DNA from: Pseudomonas oligotrophica
GTDB taxonomy: Bacteria > Pseudomonadota > Gammaproteobacteria > Pseudomonadales > Pseudomonadaceae
Length of the DNA: 64,000 nucleotides
Assembly: GCF_021726475.1 (NCBI RefSeq)
Contig: NZ_JAKJRU010000004.1
Coordinates: forward strand, 124,001 to 188,000
Reading direction: 5' to 3'
A model generated the notes under the pieces. That model was not told the origin of the DNA. It saw nothing but the letters and a program-made list of their open reading frames with translations, and searched no databases. The position numbers were made by a program, and so were the translations under genes. Positions 1 to 7,974 of the stretch are shown in pieces (within the stretch, counting starts at the first letter, position 1; the number at the start of each line of letters is the position of its first letter).

Positions 1-1799
1 TCGACGGCGTCCCGGGCGTGCGCTTCGCGGTCTGGGCGCCCAATGCGCGGCGCGTCTCGGTGGTCGGCAGCTTCAACGGCTGGGACGGCCGCCGCCACCC
101 GATGCGCCTGCGCATTCCGTCTGGCGTCTGGGAACTGTTCATCCCGCGGCTGAAGCCGGGCGATGCCTACAAGTACGAGATCCTCGGCCCGCACGGCGTG
201 CTGCCGCTCAAGGCCGACCCGGTGGCGCTGGCCACCGAACTGCCGCCCGGTACCGCCTCGCTGGTGGCGCGCCCGCTGGAGTACGACTGGCAGGACGGCA
301 GCTGGCTGCAGCAGCGGGCGACGCGGCAGAAGGTCGACCAGCCGATGAGCATCTACGAGGTGCACGCCGGCTCCTGGCGGCGCGATGGTGGCGACGATGG
401 CCGGCTCTACGACTGGCACGAGCTGGCCGAGCGGCTGATTCCCTACGTGGTGGAGATGGGCTTCACCCACATCGAGCTGATGCCGATCATGGAGCACCCC
501 TTCGGCGGCTCCTGGGGCTACCAGCCGCTTTCGCAGTTCGCACCCAGCGCGCGCTACGGCACGCCGCACGACTTCGCCGCCTTCGTCGATGCCTGCCACA
601 AGGCCGGGGTCGGCGTGATCCTCGACTGGGTGCCGGCGCATTTCCCCACCGACGCACACGGCCTGGGCGATTTCGACGGTACTTCGCTGTACGAGTACGA
701 CCACCCGTTCGAGGGCTTCCATCAGGACTGGGACACCTACATCTACAACCTCGGGCGCACCGAGGTGCACGGCTTCATGCTGGCCTCGGCGCTGCACTGG
801 CTGCGCGAGTTCCACGTCGATGGCCTGCGCGTGGACGCGGTCGCCTCGATGCTCTACCGCGACTACTCGCGCAAGGAGGGCGAGTGGATTCCCAACCGCC
901 ACGGCGGCCGCGAGAACCTCGAGGCCATCGACTTCCTGCGTCATCTCAACGACGTGGTGGCGCTGGAGGCGCCCGGGGCCATGGTCATCGCCGAGGAGTC
1001 CACCGCCTTTCCCGGGGTCAGCAAGCCGACCGACCAGGGCGGGCTGGGGTTCTCCTACAAGTGGAACATGGGCTGGATGCACGACACCCTCAAGTACATC
1101 GAGCAAGACCCGGTGCACCGCCAGTACCACCACGACAAGATGACCTTCGGCATGATCTACGCCTACTCGGAGCACTTCGTGCTGCCGATCTCCCACGACG
1201 AGGTGGTGCACGGCAAGGGCTCGCTGATCGACAAGATGCCGGGCGACCGCTGGCAGAAGTTCGCCAACCTGCGCGCCTACCTGTCGTTCATGTGGACGCA
1301 CCCGGGCAAGAAGCTGCTGTTCATGGGCAGCGAGTTCGGCCAGTGGCGCGAGTGGAGCCACGACCGCGAGCTGGACTGGTTCCTGCTGGACGAACCCGAC
1401 CACCGTGGCGTGCAGCAGCTGCTGCGCGACCTCAACCAGCTGTACGCCCGGGAACCGGCGCTGTACGAGCTGGACGCCGACCCGCGTGGGTTCGAGTGGC
1501 TGATCGGCGACGACCGCGGCAACAGCGTGTTCGCCTGGCTGCGCCGCGATGCCGGCGGCCAGCCGCTGCTGGTGCTGTGCAACTTCACCCCGGTGGTGCG
1601 CGAGGGCTATCGGATCGGCGTGCCGCTGGAGACGCGCTGGGTCGAGGTGTTCAACAGCGACGCCGCCTGCTACGGCGGCTCCAACGTCGGCAATGGCGGC
1701 GGGATCGGCGCCGAGGCGATCGCCAGCCACGGCCAGGCGGTCTCGCTGAGCGTCACGTTGCCGCCGCTCGGGGTGCTTATCTTCCGTCCGCAGTCCTGA
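1..1799 (+). CDS. glgB: 1,4-alpha-glucan branching enzyme GlgB, 5'-truncated by window edge
   Basis: GH13 branching enzyme that creates alpha-1,6 branches in glycogen in the cytoplasm. The open frame runs in from the window edge; the first visible residues ([17 protein letters not shown]) are already inside the CBM48-type N-terminal domain, so about 130-140 residues plus the true start lie upstream. Visible GH13 motifs: GLRVDAV (nucleophile Asp, near base 835), EEST (acid/base Glu, near base 995) and [14 protein letters not shown] (transition-state Asp). The 3' end overlaps the convergent pyrD-like gene by 23 bp. Other glycogen genes probably lie just upstream, which I cannot see. Very confident on family. 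Confidence 0.97.
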   Translation, partial: DGVPGVRFAVWAPNARRVSVVGSFNGWDGRRHPMRLRIPSGVWELFIPRLKPGDAYKYEILGPHGVLPLKADPVALATELPPGTASLVARPLEYDWQDGSWLQQRATRQKVDQPMSIYEVHAGSWRRDGGDDGRLYDWHELAERLIPYVVEMGFTHIELMPIMEHPFGGSWGYQPLSQFAPSARYGTPHDFAAFVDACHKAGVGVILDWVPAHFPTDAHGLGDFDGTSLYEYDHPFEGFHQDWDTYIYNLGRTEVHGFMLASALHWLREFHVDGLRVDAVASMLYRDYSRKEGEWIPNRHGGRENLEAIDFLRHLNDVVALEAPGAMVIAEESTAFPGVSKPTDQGGLGFSYKWNMGWMHDTLKYIEQDPVHRQYHHDKMTFGMIYAYSEHFVLPISHDEVVHGKGSLIDKMPGDRWQKFANLRAYLSFMWTHPGKKLLFMGSEFGQWREWSHDRELDWFLLDEPDHRGVQQLLRDLNQLYAREPALYELDADPRGFEWLIGDDRGNSVFAWLRRDAGGQPLLVLCNFTPVVREGYRIGVPLETRWVEVFNSDAACYGGSNVGNGGGIGAEAIASHGQAVSLSVTLPPLGVLIFRPQS

Positions 1800-2646
1800 G
1801 GCACGCCGGCTGGCCGCGCAGCAACGCGCGGGCCAGCCACGGGCCGCGGCGCAGCAGCGCGCTATGCACCTGGACGAGGTCGGCGCCGGCCGCCAGCCGC
1901 GCCTGCAGGTGCCCGGCGTGCTGGATGCCGCCCACCGACAGCAGCGCCAGTGCGGGGCCGCAGGTCGCCCGCAGCTCGGCCAGCTGCGCGCAGGTGGCAT
2001 CCTGCAGCGCCGCCTGCTGCCAGCGCCGATAGCGTTCGCGGGTCGCCGGCGGCCCGGGGTCGTGGGCAGCGAGCAGGCCGTCGAAGCCCAGGTCGCGCAG
2101 GCGTACCGCCATGTCCACGGGCGTGCGGCCCGGCAGGCAGCGCAGCTTGGCCAACAGCGGCACCCGGCGCGTGCTGCCCTGCTGCAAGCGCTCGAGTTCC
2201 CGGCGCAGCGCCGCCAGGGTCGCCTGCAGCCGCGGCGGGTCGGCTGCCAGCGCCGCAGTTTGCGGGCTCATCAGGTTGAGCATCAGGTAGTCGGCCTGTT
2301 GCCAGGCGCCGATCAGGCCCCGGCAGAGCGCGTCGGTGCTGGCCGTCGCCGGCAGGGCGAGATTGAGCCCGAGCAGCGCCGCGCCGGCGCGCGGGCGCAG
2401 CGGCGGCAGGGCGGCCAGGTCGAAGGTGCCCAGCTCGTTGAAGCCGAAGCCCAGTCGCGCGGCTGCGCCTCCCAGCCGGCCGACGCGGTCGAAGCCCGCG
2501 GCGATGCCCAGCGGTGAGGGGAGGACCAGCCCCATCGCCCGCACCGGTAGGGCCTCGGCCGGCCTGGCGAGATGGGCCAGCAGGCAGCTCGCCTCGAGCG
2601 CTGCGCGCTGCAGCAGCCGCTTGCCGCTCGGGGCGCGCTCAGCCAT
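1777..2646 (-). CDS. PyrD-like FMN oxidoreductase, last gene of second pqq-type operon
   Basis: 289-residue paralog of class-2 dihydroorotate dehydrogenase (E. coli PyrD is 336 aa). The FMN barrel is recognisable: [13 protein letters not shown] (43-56), LGTF (72-75), LAKL with Lys167, SVGGI (237-241) and the phosphate loop [11 protein letters not shown] (259-269). Ser127 in NLMSPQT aligns with the catalytic Ser175 and Asn124 with Asn172. The orotate pocket is eroded: the loop carrying RMGFNN (Asn111) is deleted, Asn177 becomes Gln129, and Asn246-Thr247 become His195-Asp196. The N-terminal membrane extension is also short. The ATG overlaps the stop of the serC-like gene by 8 bp, so it is probably coupled. 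Most likely an FMN enzyme with a new substrate rather than a pyrimidine enzyme; I do not know the substrate. Confidence 0.8.
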   Translation of the reverse strand: MAERAPSGKRLLQRAALEASCLLAHLARPAEALPVRAMGLVLPSPLGIAAGFDRVGRLGGAAARLGFGFNELGTFDLAALPPLRPRAGAALLGLNLALPATASTDALCRGLIGAWQQADYLMLNLMSPQTAALAADPPRLQATLAALRRELERLQQGSTRRVPLLAKLRCLPGRTPVDMAVRLRDLGFDGLLAAHDPGPPATRERYRRWQQAALQDATCAQLAELRATCGPALALLSVGGIQHAGHLQARLAAGADLVQVHSALLRRGPWLARALLRGQPACLRTADGR

Positions 2647-3730
2647 GGCGGCTTTCGAACTCGCGCATGAAGTCGACCAGGCGTTCCACGCCCTCGAGCG
2701 GCATGGCGTTGTACAGGCTGGCCCGCACGCCGCCCAGCGCACTGTGGCCTTGCAGGTGGTGCAGGCCGTGGGCTTCGGCCTGGCCGAAGAACACCGCCGA
2801 CAGCGGCCGGTCGCGCAGTTCGAAGCAGACGTTCACCGCCGAGCGCTGGTCGGGCCGGACGGCGCAACGGTAGAGCGCGCTGGCGTCGATGCAGTCGTAC
2901 AGCAGGCGACTGCGTTGCCGGCACAGCGCGGCCATGGCCGTCACGCCGCCACGTTCGGCGACCCAGCGCAGCATCCGGTTGGCGCAGTACAGCGCGAGCG
3001 TCGGCGGGGTGTTGAAGCGGCTGTTCTGCTCGGCCAGCACCGCGTAGCTGAAGGCGCTCGGCAGGCCGGGACGAGGCGGGCGCAGCAGTTCGCGGCGGAT
3101 GATCACCAGGCACAGGCCGGCCACGCCGAGGTTCTTCTGGGTGCTGGCGTAGATCGCGCCGAAGCGCTCGACGGCCAGCGGCCGGGTGAGCAGGTCCGAG
3201 GTCATGTCCGCCACCAGCGGTACCGGCAGCTGCGGGAAGTCCTGCATCTGCAGGCCGTTGCCGGTCTCGTTGCTGGTGAGGTGGCAGTAGCCGGCATCGG
3301 CCGGCACTTGCCAGTCGGCCGGGGCCGGTACCGATGTGTAGCCTGTGGCCGCGCCGCTGGCCGCGCAGCGCACCGGCGCATGGCGGCAGGCTTCGACGAA
3401 GGCCTTGCGCGCCCAGTGGCCGGTTTCCACGTAGGCCGCGCCTTGCCCGGCCGCCAGCAGGTTCAGCGGCAGCAGGGCGAACTGTGCCGAGGCGCCGCCC
3501 TGCATGAACAGCACGGCGTAGTCGTCGGGTATGCCCAGCAGGTTGCGCAGCAGCGCTTCGGTTTCCTCCATCAGCCCGCGAAAGCCCGCCCCGGTGAACG
3601 GCTGCTCGAGCAGCGGCACGCCGCCGGCCGCTGCGTGGCCCAGTTGCTCAGCGAGCTGCCGGCGCACTTCGGCCGGCAGCATCGCCGGGCCGGCAGCGAA
3701 GTTGTAGGCCTCAGAGCAGGTGCAGGCCAT
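2639..3730 (-). CDS. SerC-like PLP aminotransferase lacking the phosphate-binding site
   Basis: 363-residue class-V aminotransferase clearly homologous to phosphoserine aminotransferase SerC end to end. PLP-site residues are present: Lys199 in STQKNLG (Schiff base), Asp175 in VADMTSD and the NTPPT motif. Arg336 (GGVRASLYNAMPLEG), which binds the substrate carboxylate in SerC, is kept. The residues that bind the substrate phosphate in E. coli SerC are replaced: His41-Arg42 by Phe45-Thr46, Arg77 by Ser81, Arg329 by Ser330; only His328 remains (His329). Pseudomonads normally carry the housekeeping serC next to pheA/hisC, so this looks like a repurposed paralog acting on a non-phosphorylated amino or keto acid. 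It overlaps the upstream membrane-protein gene by 20 bp. Family certain; altered specificity is inference. Confidence 0.85.
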   Translation of the reverse strand: MACTCSEAYNFAAGPAMLPAEVRRQLAEQLGHAAAGGVPLLEQPFTGAGFRGLMEETEALLRNLLGIPDDYAVLFMQGGASAQFALLPLNLLAAGQGAAYVETGHWARKAFVEACRHAPVRCAASGAATGYTSVPAPADWQVPADAGYCHLTSNETGNGLQMQDFPQLPVPLVADMTSDLLTRPLAVERFGAIYASTQKNLGVAGLCLVIIRRELLRPPRPGLPSAFSYAVLAEQNSRFNTPPTLALYCANRMLRWVAERGGVTAMAALCRQRSRLLYDCIDASALYRCAVRPDQRSAVNVCFELRDRPLSAVFFGQAEAHGLHHLQGHSALGGVRASLYNAMPLEGVERLVDFMREFESRHG

Positions 3731-4214
3731 GGCTGCCGACCGCCATCAGGAAAAGCAGGGGAATGGACAGGATGGTGTTGCTGCGCGAGGAGAGGAAGGT
3801 GATCCGCGAGCAGCGCACGCGCTCCTCCAGGGTCGCGGGGACGAAGCCGAGCAGCTTCTTCTGGTGCGGCCAGAGCACCAGCCACAGGTTGAGCAGCATT
3901 GCCGTGCCGATCCAGGCGCCCAGGCCGATGGCCGCCAGCGGGCCTTCGAGCAGCAGGGCGCCGGGCAGCCAGCCGCGCTGCCAGAGCATCAGCATCCCCG
4001 AGGCCCAGACCACCAGCGAGGCGTAGCGGAAGATGCCGTGCTCGCGTTTCATCCGCGCCTCCAGGTCGCGGTTCAGGGTGGCGACGTCGATGCCGTTCTG
4101 CAGCGGTACGAAGCGTGGGTTCTGCACGAAGTTGGCGTAGTTGTGACCGACCCAGACCAGCGCGAACAGCAGGTGCGCATAGCGGGCCAGAAGGTCGAGC
4201 AGCGGTAGTTGCAT
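3711..4214 (-). CDS. PuuD/urate-oxidase-N-terminal-type four-helix membrane protein
   Basis: 167-residue integral membrane protein with four predicted helices (about 11-30, 61-79, 92-115, 143-161). The motifs WVGHNYANFVQ and LWPHQKKLLG resemble the membrane domain found at the N-terminus of cytochrome-type urate hydroxylase PuuD (Urate_ox_N family). The C-terminal cytochrome c domain of PuuD is absent and there is no CxxCH. His14, His24, His59, His117 and His162 lie in or near the membrane and could ligate haem, but this is speculative. A strong AGGAGG lies 5 bases before the ATG and overlaps the stop of the preceding 30-residue peptide, so translation is probably coupled. Position between pqqE2 and two soluble enzymes suggests a redox or electron-acceptor role in the same pathway. 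Confidence 0.7.
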   Translation of the reverse strand: MQLPLLDLLARYAHLLFALVWVGHNYANFVQNPRFVPLQNGIDVATLNRDLEARMKREHGIFRYASLVVWASGMLMLWQRGWLPGALLLEGPLAAIGLGAWIGTAMLLNLWLVLWPHQKKLLGFVPATLEERVRCSRITFLSSRSNTILSIPLLFLMAVGSHGLHLL

Positions 4215-4222
4215 GGCGCCTC

Positions 4223-4315
4223 CTAGACCAGTACGCGCAGCAGCAGGTAGCAGCCGAGCGTCAGCGCGAGGCCGGCGCTGACGGTGCCGGCGAAGGAGTC
4301 ATGGGGCAGTTTCAA
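4223..4315 (-). CDS. 30-residue single-helix membrane peptide (TTG start)
   Basis: Small frame filling the gap between pqqE2 and the PuuD-like gene. It encodes MKLPHDSF followed by a hydrophobic stretch (GLALTLGCYLLLRVLV). It starts at TTG preceded by AGGGGGTGGACC, a plausible ribosome site, inside the last 17 bp of pqqE2; the TAG stop overlaps the AGGAGG of the next gene. Only one trans-membrane helix with a short hydrophilic N-terminus can be seen. Support is the tight coupling on both sides and the membrane-like composition; I do not recognise a family. It could be a subunit of the adjacent PuuD-like membrane protein, or a chance frame. Confidence 0.5.
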   Translation of the reverse strand: MKLPHDSFAGTVSAGLALTLGCYLLLRVLV

Positions 4316-5444
4316 GGTCCACCCCCTGGCTGGCGTGCCGTGCGATCAGCGTGCCTTGCGGCCGCGTGGCGTCCTGCGCCAGCTCGACGGCCTGGCGGAT
4401 CAGCTGATGATGCGGCGAGCGGCTGCAGGCCGGGTCGGTGTTGGCGCCGTTGCCGGTCAGCAGCAGGGCCTGGCAGCGGCAGCCGCCGAAGTCCTTTTCC
4501 TTCTCGTCACAGCTGCGGCAGGGCTCGGGCATCCAGGCGTCGCCGCGGTAGAGGTTGAATACCGGCGAGTCGTGCCAGATCTGTTCCAGGCGCTGCTGGC
4601 GCACGTTGGGGAAGGCCAGGTCCTTGAAGTTGCTGGCCTGGGAGCAGGGCAGCACGTCGCCGTTCGGCGCGATGGTCACGTGGATCGCGCCCCAGCCGTT
4701 CATGCAGGCCTTGGGCCGGCCCTCGTAGTAGTCGGGGATCACGAAGAAGATGGTCAGCTGCTCGCCGTAGCGCTCGCGCGCCTCGCGGACCTGCGCCTCG
4801 GCACGCTGCAGTTCCTCGCGGGTCGGCATCAGCTGGTCGCGGTTGAGCAGTGCCCAGTTGTAGTACTGCACGTTGGCCAGCTCGACGTACTCGATGCCCA
4901 GTTCGACGGCGAATTCGATGATGTGCGGCACCTGGGCGATGTTCTGCCGGGTGATCGGCACGTTGAGCACCATGGGAAAGTCCAGCGACTTGATCAGCCG
5001 CGCCATGCGCAGCTTGCGCTCCCAGGCGTCGACGCCGGCCAGCTGGCGCGCGACATTGCGGTCGGTGGACTGGAAGCCGAGCTGGATGTGGCGCAGCCCG
5101 GCGTCCTTCAGCGCGCGCAGGCGGGCTTCGGTCAGGCCGATGCCCGAGGTGATCAGGTTGGTGTAGTAGCCCATGCGGTCGGCCTCGGCGACCAGCGTCT
5201 CGAGGTCCTTGCGCAGCGTCGGCTCGCCGCCGGAGAAGCCGATCTGCATGGCACCCATGGCGCGCGCCTGGGCCATCACGTCGATCCACTCGGCGGTGTC
5301 CAGCTCGTGCGGGCGGTAGTCGGCGAAGTTGCGCGGGTTGCTGCAGAACACGCATTGCAGCGGGCACTGGTAGGTCAGCTCCAGCAGCACCCAGATCGGG
5401 TTGCCACTGCCATCAAGCCTTGGCGCGGATCCAGCCTTTGCCAT
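4299..5444 (-). CDS. PqqE2: second PqqE-type radical SAM/SPASM peptide cyclase
   Basis: 381-residue PqqE paralog. In PQQ synthesis, PqqE forms the C-C bond between Glu and Tyr of PqqA. The radical-SAM site is C27-x3-C31-x2-C34 in TYQCPLQCVFC. The SPASM region keeps every cysteine seen in the canonical copy of this window: [30 protein letters not shown] and PACSRS, including the DFGG Asp that ligates an auxiliary cluster in PqqE. The start was chosen because GGAGG sits 7 bases before the ATG; it overlaps pqqD2 by 32 bp. The copy is clearly distinct from pqqE at 11.5-12.7 kb, so it is an old paralog and not a recent duplication. Its substrate is most probably the 24-residue PqqA2 encoded at the head of the operon. 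Confidence 0.9.
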   Translation of the reverse strand: MAKAGSAPRLDGSGNPIWVLLELTYQCPLQCVFCSNPRNFADYRPHELDTAEWIDVMAQARAMGAMQIGFSGGEPTLRKDLETLVAEADRMGYYTNLITSGIGLTEARLRALKDAGLRHIQLGFQSTDRNVARQLAGVDAWERKLRMARLIKSLDFPMVLNVPITRQNIAQVPHIIEFAVELGIEYVELANVQYYNWALLNRDQLMPTREELQRAEAQVREARERYGEQLTIFFVIPDYYEGRPKACMNGWGAIHVTIAPNGDVLPCSQASNFKDLAFPNVRQQRLEQIWHDSPVFNLYRGDAWMPEPCRSCDEKEKDFGGCRCQALLLTGNGANTDPACSRSPHHQLIRQAVELAQDATRPQGTLIARHASQGVDLETAP

Positions 5445-5706
5445 GGGATACCTCCAGGAATTTCAGGACGCCGTCGCGAACGGTCGCGGGATCGGCTGCG
5501 TCATAGCTGCGGCTGAGCTGTTCGATCAGCTCGGCGACCGTGGTGCGGCCGTCGCAGCGCTTGAGAATCTCGCCGCCGGTGGCGTTGAGCTTGACGATGC
5601 CCTCGGGGTAGAGCAGCACGTGGGCCTGCTGCGAGTCTTCCCAGCGAAACAGGAAGGGCGGGCGGATCTCGTAACAGCTGGTCGGCGACAGGGTTGTTGT
5701 TGTCAT
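5413..5706 (-). CDS. PqqD2: RiPP recognition element (peptide chaperone) of second cluster
   Basis: 97-residue PqqD-family protein. PqqD is a winged-helix peptide-binding chaperone that delivers PqqA to PqqE. Family motifs: [31 protein letters not shown] and a C-terminal VLKFLEVSHGKGWI (the canonical copy has [15 protein letters not shown]). The start ATG has GAGGAA about 7 bases upstream. It lies between pqqA2 and pqqE2, the same relative placement as in PQQ loci but without pqqB and pqqC. It presumably binds PqqA2 rather than PqqA; cross-recognition cannot be judged from sequence. Confidence 0.9.
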   Translation of the reverse strand: MTTTTLSPTSCYEIRPPFLFRWEDSQQAHVLLYPEGIVKLNATGGEILKRCDGRTTVAELIEQLSRSYDAADPATVRDGVLKFLEVSHGKGWIRAKA

Positions 5707-5724
5707 GGCCGGTTCCTCATCTGG

Positions 5725-5758
5725 CCGGCGCATCGGCGGCGGGGCACCGATGCGCCGG
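5725..5758 (-). other. 12-bp perfect hairpin between pqqA2 and pqqD2
   Basis: CCGGCGCATCGG and CCGATGCGCCGG form a perfect 12-bp stem with a 10-base loop, starting 6 bp after the pqqA2 stop. No U-tract follows on the transcript, so it looks more like a 3'-end stabilising or processing structure than an efficient terminator. It would keep precursor-peptide mRNA in excess over the enzymes. The canonical pqqA also has a hairpin at the same place. Confidence 0.7.
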
Positions 5759-5764
5759 AAGGGC

Positions 5765-5839
5765 TCAGCGCACGTAGACGTACGCGGTGACTTCGAAGCC
5801 CAGGCGCAGGTCGCAGAACTCCGGATCGATCCACTGCAT
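5765..5839 (-). CDS. PqqA2: divergent 24-residue PqqA-type precursor peptide
   Basis: Too short for ordinary gene calling. It reads MQWIDPEF, then Cys9, then DLRLGFEVTAY, and ends VYVR. The core DLRxGFEVTxY matches canonical PqqA of this genome ([11 protein letters not shown]), so the Glu (E16) and Tyr (Y20) that PqqE cross-links are both present with the same spacing. The flanks differ: the N-terminus is QWIDPEFC instead of WTKPAFT, and the tail VYVR carries an extra Tyr instead of FANR. AGAGG precedes the ATG by 9 bases. It heads an operon with its own PqqD and PqqE, so it is almost certainly a substrate peptide; whether PQQ or something else is made is open. Confidence 0.85.
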   Translation of the reverse strand: MQWIDPEFCDLRLGFEVTAYVYVR

Positions 5840-6240
5840 GGCAATTTTCCTCTAGCGGTTTCAGGGGTGTGTCGCGGTGTCGCGCTTTGAAACTAAGCCG
5901 GGGAAAAAGCCGCCTCTAATACGACTTTGGGGTCGGTTTGATCCGCTGTTGGTCGTGGTTTTTCGCGGCGGCGGGAATATTTGCCGGACGCGGTGCCGGG
6001 CTTGTCCATGGTCAAGGTCGATGCGTCTCAGCGGCCTAAGATGCCCGGTTTTTTTCGCGCTTTTGTCGGCATTTCGCGTCATCTGGCCGGACCGGGCGGA
6101 CCTTGGCATCTACTACCAAATGAGGAACCCATCGCTGCCATGGGTGCATACCTGGCCCTCCGTGGCGCTGCCTAAGATCGGTCCATGCCCTGTGCCGGCT
6201 GGCGCAGGCTCCACAAGCAGAAGAAAGAGAGGCCGCATCC
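5840..6240. promoter_or_regulatory. Divergent intergenic region between pqqA2 operon and exaC
   Basis: About 400 bp without a convincing gene; it must hold the promoters of both divergent transcripts. I see a motif shared with the pqqA upstream region (see separate entry) on the pqqA2 side. On the exaC side there is an AT-richer block around 6110-6125 (ctactaccaaatgagg), and GAGAGG before the exaC ATG serves as ribosome site. No clear sigma-54 or sigma-32 promoter was recognised. Open frames here have atypical composition and no recognisable motif. Confidence 0.5.
5918..5930 (-). promoter_or_regulatory. Motif shared by the two pqqA upstream regions (pqqA2 copy)
   Basis: On the transcribed strand it reads CCAAAGTCGTATT, 79-91 bases before the pqqA2 ATG. 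The pqqA upstream region has CCAAAGTACCATT at 72-84 bases before its ATG: 10 of 13 positions match at nearly the same distance. Candidate common regulator or promoter site; short and unproven. Confidence 0.35.
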
Positions 6241-7761
<1,521 letters not shown>

Positions 7762-7974
7762 TCTGAACGGCCCCGGCGCGTCCGCTCCAGCGCGCCGGTC
7801 TTTGCAAGGCACCAACAGGTGCAAGGCTGCCGCAGGCCTCCCTCCCGTGCACCCGGCAGCCTTATTGCGACGCGGCTTCGGCCGCGTTCTTTTTTGCCCG
7901 GTCATCGTCCGCGGCGAACTCGCAGTCTCCCTCGCGCCTCTGAAGCTGCATGTGCAACTGCAGGAGAGCGGCGC

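Noticed and set aside
4284-5516. Long plus-strand open frame (410 codons) antisense to pqqE2
   Set aside because: Composition (VGVVAHAVGLGDQ-like, no domain) is that of a GC-rich shadow frame; the opposite strand encodes a complete radical SAM enzyme.
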